Assembly (NCBI GenBank): GCA_031272185.1
Contig: JAISUG010000088.1
Coordinates: 1 to 40,727 of the forward strand
Length of the DNA stretch: 40,727 bases
Direction of reading: 5' to 3'
Source of the DNA: Lachnospiraceae bacterium
Lineage (GTDB): Bacteria; Bacillota; Clostridia; Lachnospirales; Lachnospiraceae
The translations under genes and the position numbers were made by a program. Below the pieces are notes generated by a model, which worked only from the letters and a program-made list of their open reading frames with translations, was not told the DNA's origin and searched no databases. Of this stretch, positions 38,597 through 40,727 are shown piece after piece; positions within the stretch are counted from its first letter, which is position 1, and each line of letters begins with the position of its first letter.

Positions 38597-39610
38597 ATGT
38601 GGCTAGCTGATAATTGGAAAGACTATGAAGTCCTGGATGCCTCCGGCGGCGAGAAACTGGAACGCTGGGGGAAGTATCTGCTCATCCGCCCCGACCCCCA
38701 GGTCATCTGGGACACCCCCAAGACCCACCGGGGATGGGTCAAACCCAACGCCCATTACCACCGCAGCGACCGTGGCGGCGGCAGCTGGGAGTTCTTTGAT
38801 TTGCCCGAGCAGTGGGAAGTGTCCTATGTCCTTGCGGGGGCGCCGCCTACATTGCCCCTGCCGCACCATCCGCACCCTGCACCGGAGCCCCACCCACCCC
38901 GCGCCTTTGTGCGCCTCACCTTCCGCCTGAAACCTTTCAGTTTCAAGCACACGGGCCTTTTCCCGGAACAGGCCGCCAACTGGGAATGGATTTACGAAAA
39001 GATCGCCGCCGCGAAATCCGCACACCCGGATGTGCCTGTCCGCATCCTGAACCTATTCGCCTACACCGGCGGGGCGACACTGGCAGCGGCGGCGGCGGGC
39101 GCCACTGTCACCCATGTGGATGCATCCAAAGGCATGGTGGGGTGGGCCAAGGAAAACGCCAAGGCAAGTGGGCTGGCGGACGCACCTATCCGCTACTTGG
39201 TGGACGACTGCGTGAAATTCGTGGAACGGGAGGCCCGCCGGGGCAACACCTACGATGGCATCATCATGGATCCCCCGTCCTATGGGCGCGGCCCCAAAGG
39301 GGAGGTCTGGAAGATGGAGGCATCCATCCATGGGTTTATCCGCGCCTGCGTGAATTTGCTCTCCCCACGCCCCCTGTTCTTCCTCATCAGCTCATACACC
39401 ACCGGCCTGGCCCCCGGCGTGCTGGGCTACCTCCTGGGTGCGCAGCTGTCCCCGCATTTTGGCAATGATGGCCAAAACCGCGGCAGCCTTCCGGGTGCGG
39501 GACCATCTCCGCCATTTGGCGGGACCGTCCGAAGCGGCGAGCTGGGCCTGCCCGTCACTGCCTCAGGCCTGGTGCTGCCCTGCGGCGCCAGCGGCCGCTG
39601 GGAGATCTGA
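38597..39610 (+). CDS. Class I SAM-dependent methyltransferase (RlmI/RlmK-like, rRNA type)
   Basis: A 337-residue methyltransferase. The N-terminal part (YEVLDASGGEKLERWGKYLLIRPDPQVIW...) is the family-specific lead-in. FKHTGLFPEQAANWEWI precedes the SAM fold: ILNLFAYTGGATLAAAAAGATVTHVDASKGMVGWAKENA binds SAM. DGIIMDPPSYGRGPKGEVWKMEASIHGFI is the catalytic DPPSxGR block of the RlmI/RlmK and related 23S rRNA m5C/m2G/m7G enzymes. The C-terminus SGELGLPVTASGLVLPCGASGRW is also typical, but it is preceded by a Gly/Pro/Ser-rich insert (about 290-315), and a Pro/His-rich stretch lies near residue 85. AAAGG stands five bases before the ATG. The exact rRNA target cannot be called. Confidence 0.9.
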   Translation: MWLADNWKDYEVLDASGGEKLERWGKYLLIRPDPQVIWDTPKTHRGWVKPNAHYHRSDRGGGSWEFFDLPEQWEVSYVLAGAPPTLPLPHHPHPAPEPHPPRAFVRLTFRLKPFSFKHTGLFPEQAANWEWIYEKIAAAKSAHPDVPVRILNLFAYTGGATLAAAAAGATVTHVDASKGMVGWAKENAKASGLADAPIRYLVDDCVKFVEREARRGNTYDGIIMDPPSYGRGPKGEVWKMEASIHGFIRACVNLLSPRPLFFLISSYTTGLAPGVLGYLLGAQLSPHFGNDGQNRGSLPGAGPSPPFGGTVRSGELGLPVTASGLVLPCGASGRWEI

Positions 39611-39654
39611 CCCCGCCCGGTGGCCCACTTCGTGTGCGGGCGGGCGCCGTCGCC

Positions 39655-39732
39655 GTTACCGGTCACTCCGCCACCGGCTCGGATCCGAGCCGCCAAGACG
39701 GATCGTCGGGTAGCTAGGGAGTGACCAGTAAC
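39655..39732. mobile_element. GTTAC-family miniature element, 78-nt copy
   Basis: GTTACCGGTCACTCC (39655-39669) and GGAGTGACCAGTAAC (39718-39732) are inverted with 14 of 15 matches. The interior contains CGGCTCGGATCCGAGCCG, an 18-bp perfect palindrome. Flanks CGTCGCC and CGTCACC agree at 6 of 7 bases. Confidence 0.72.
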
Positions 39733-39754
39733 CGTCACCCCATGGCACACCATA

Positions 39755-39786
39755 GAAATACCCCGGCGGGTTTCATCCCACCGGGG
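39755..39786 (-). terminator. Rho-independent terminator of spoVG
   Basis: CCCCGGCGGG (39761-39770) and CCCACCGGGG (39777-39786). On the minus strand the 10-bp stem pairs fully with one G-T and is followed by TATTTCTATGG. It lies about 170 nt past the spoVG stop and could also stop transcription of the methyltransferase gene. Confidence 0.65.
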
Positions 39787-39953
39787 CGGTTTGCGCAGGC
39801 GCTGCACGCAACTCCTGATGCTGCATCCCACCAAACACGCTTCGTCGGATTCATGCAGCCACATGACCGTTTCTTTCGTGACCCAAACACATTCCCCCCC
39901 CGATTCTTCGCTTCTGCTTCAAATCACTGCAACCCCCATGGATTACCGGGACC

Positions 39954-40235
39954 CTAGAAAAACTCCTCCGTGTAATCCGCCGCGCAGGTCATCTCGTACT
40001 TGTTGAGTATAACCCTCTGCAGCATGTCCCTGGTCTCGGAATTGATGGGATGTGCGATGTCACGGTACTCGCCGTCTGCGGCTTTCCTGCTAGGCATTGC
40101 GATAAACAGCCCTTTCTCCCCCTGGATGACCTTGATGTCATGGACGACGAATTCATTGTCCAATGTGATGGACACAATCGCTTGCACCTTGCTCTCACGC
40201 TCCATCTTCCTGATCCTAACATCTGTAACCTGCAT
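39954..40235 (-). CDS. spoVG: SpoVG family RNA/DNA-binding regulator
   Basis: A 93-residue cytoplasmic protein. [81 protein letters not shown] is close to the whole-family consensus. In Bacillota SpoVG binds nucleic acid site-specifically and affects sporulation, septation and virulence or capsule genes. The start is ATG 40235; 21 additional in-frame codons upstream are not conserved. An AGAGGG site lies about eight bases before the ATG. The gene stands alone, and a terminator follows at 39755-39786. Spore formation by the host is suggested but not shown, since non-sporing Bacillota also keep spoVG. Confidence 0.96.
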   Translation of the reverse strand: MQVTDVRIRKMERESKVQAIVSITLDNEFVVHDIKVIQGEKGLFIAMPSRKAADGEYRDIAHPINSETRDMLQRVILNKYEMTCAADYTEEFF

Positions 40236-40298
40236 TGCCCAAACCCTCTTTCCTCTCGTTATGTACAACGCAGCCCCCGGTTCCCGGATGCCGCGCAC

Positions 40299-40591
40299 TG
40301 TCCCTATCCATCATCAATCTGAGCGGTACGCCATGTCATATGGGATGTTGTCAAAGCCCGCATGACGGCATACCTGCGCCACATATCACAGTACGCTTGG
40401 CCCACCAAACGGCCTAACACCATGTGGAATACACTAGGCGTCGCTGACGTACCCTGCACCGTTCCCGTACCTTCCGGCACGCACCGTGCATGGTGCGGCA
40501 ACATACCCTCTGCCTTTTTCGAAACCTCCGGCGCCCATCGCCCTAGGCGCAAAGGCATGCCCCGACCCGCCCACGCCACTTCCCCCAAGCA
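40299..40591. other. Spacer upstream of spoVG, no gene recognised
   Basis: About 290 nt without a credible reading frame, RNA gene or repeat that I can identify. The spoVG promoter should lie in its left part, but no clean -35/-10 pair is visible. Confidence 0.5.
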
Positions 40592-40621
40592 CAAAAAATC
40601 CCGGGCGCAGAAACGCCGGGA
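40592..40621 (-). terminator. Rho-independent terminator for a gene beyond the right edge
   Basis: On the minus strand CCCGGCG pairs with CGCCCGGG (one bulge, 6-nt loop) and is followed by ATTTTTTG. It would end transcription entering from the right edge. Confidence 0.7.
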
Positions 40622-40656
40622 CGACAAAACGATGCCTGACCAAACAGACACCAATA

Positions 40657-40716
40657 TTTGTTTGTTTGTTTGTTTGTTTGTTTGTTTGTTTGTTTGTTTG
40701 TTTGTTTGTTTGTTTG
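40657..40716. repeat. (TTTG)15 microsatellite
   Basis: Fifteen perfect TTTG units, 60 bases, eleven bases from the window edge. On the minus strand (CAAA)15 would read Lys-Gln-Thr-Asn repeats if translated. It lies just upstream, in minus-strand transcription order, of the terminator at 40592. Confidence 0.97.
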
Positions 40717-40727
40717 TCAGCCAGTAT

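Overview
The window looks like chromosome from a GC-rich, probably anaerobic, low-branching member of the Bacillota (Clostridia; a Lachnospiraceae-like lineage is my best guess, not proven). The signs are spoVG, single-chain glycyl-tRNA synthetase, Tex, a tsaE-tsaB/rimI-tsaD set, AAA-ATPase-like (DUF1703-type) genes, GGAGG-type ribosome binding sites and an oxygen-sensitive enzyme repertoire (Fe-S flavoenzymes, a molybdenum hydroxylase). GC is about 60% by eye, with strong C/G at third codon positions.

Layout. 1-428: 5' part of an AAA-ATPase-like gene (minus). 0.66-3.9 kb: maf, rhomboid protease, CapA-like lipoprotein. 3.97-9.9 kb (minus): L,D-transpeptidase, MATE exporter, a lipoprotein and glyS. 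10.3-13.1 kb (plus): ClC antiporter and a LysR regulator. 13.06-18.2 kb (minus): a tripartite TRAP transporter followed by an Fe-S flavoenzyme of the 2,4-dienoyl-CoA/enoate reductase class, probably uptake and reduction of an unsaturated organic acid. 18.5-23.5 kb (minus): ispD, tsaD, rnz, rimI and a decayed AAA-ATPase-like fragment. 23.6-34.3 kb: an accessory block with a PIN-toxin remnant, a histidine phosphatase-GNAT fusion, ModE-like and TetR regulators, a molybdenum hydroxylase operon whose FAD subunit carries a GltD-like oxidoreductase nested inside it, an unknown membrane protein and an acyltransferase. 34.3-38.2 kb (minus): tsaB, tsaE, tex. 38.6-40.3 kb: an rRNA-type methyltransferase and spoVG, then a (TTTG)15 tract at the window edge.

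Three things stand out. First, many conserved housekeeping enzymes (Maf, GlyRS, IspD, TsaD, RNase Z, RimI, TsaB, TsaE, ClC, the methyltransferase) carry in-frame low-complexity or tandemly duplicated inserts (periods 18, 42, 60, 72 and 72 nt); the same kind of micro-duplication echoes the 3' ends of genes into the adjoining spacers. Second, two families of short mobile-looking repeats occupy spacers and leaders: one has ends of the form GTTAC-N2-GTCAC-Y-CC, with an apparent 8-bp target duplication at two copies; the other is a 55-75 nt imperfect palindrome. Third, maf and capA have promoters placed so that the transcript should start at the ATG (leaderless), while most other genes have clear Shine-Dalgarno sites.

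The TsaE/TsaB/RimI/TsaD genes, usually neighbours in Bacillota, are here split by the accessory block, which suggests that block was inserted between tsaB and rimI. All functions are read from protein motifs by eye; no database search was possible.
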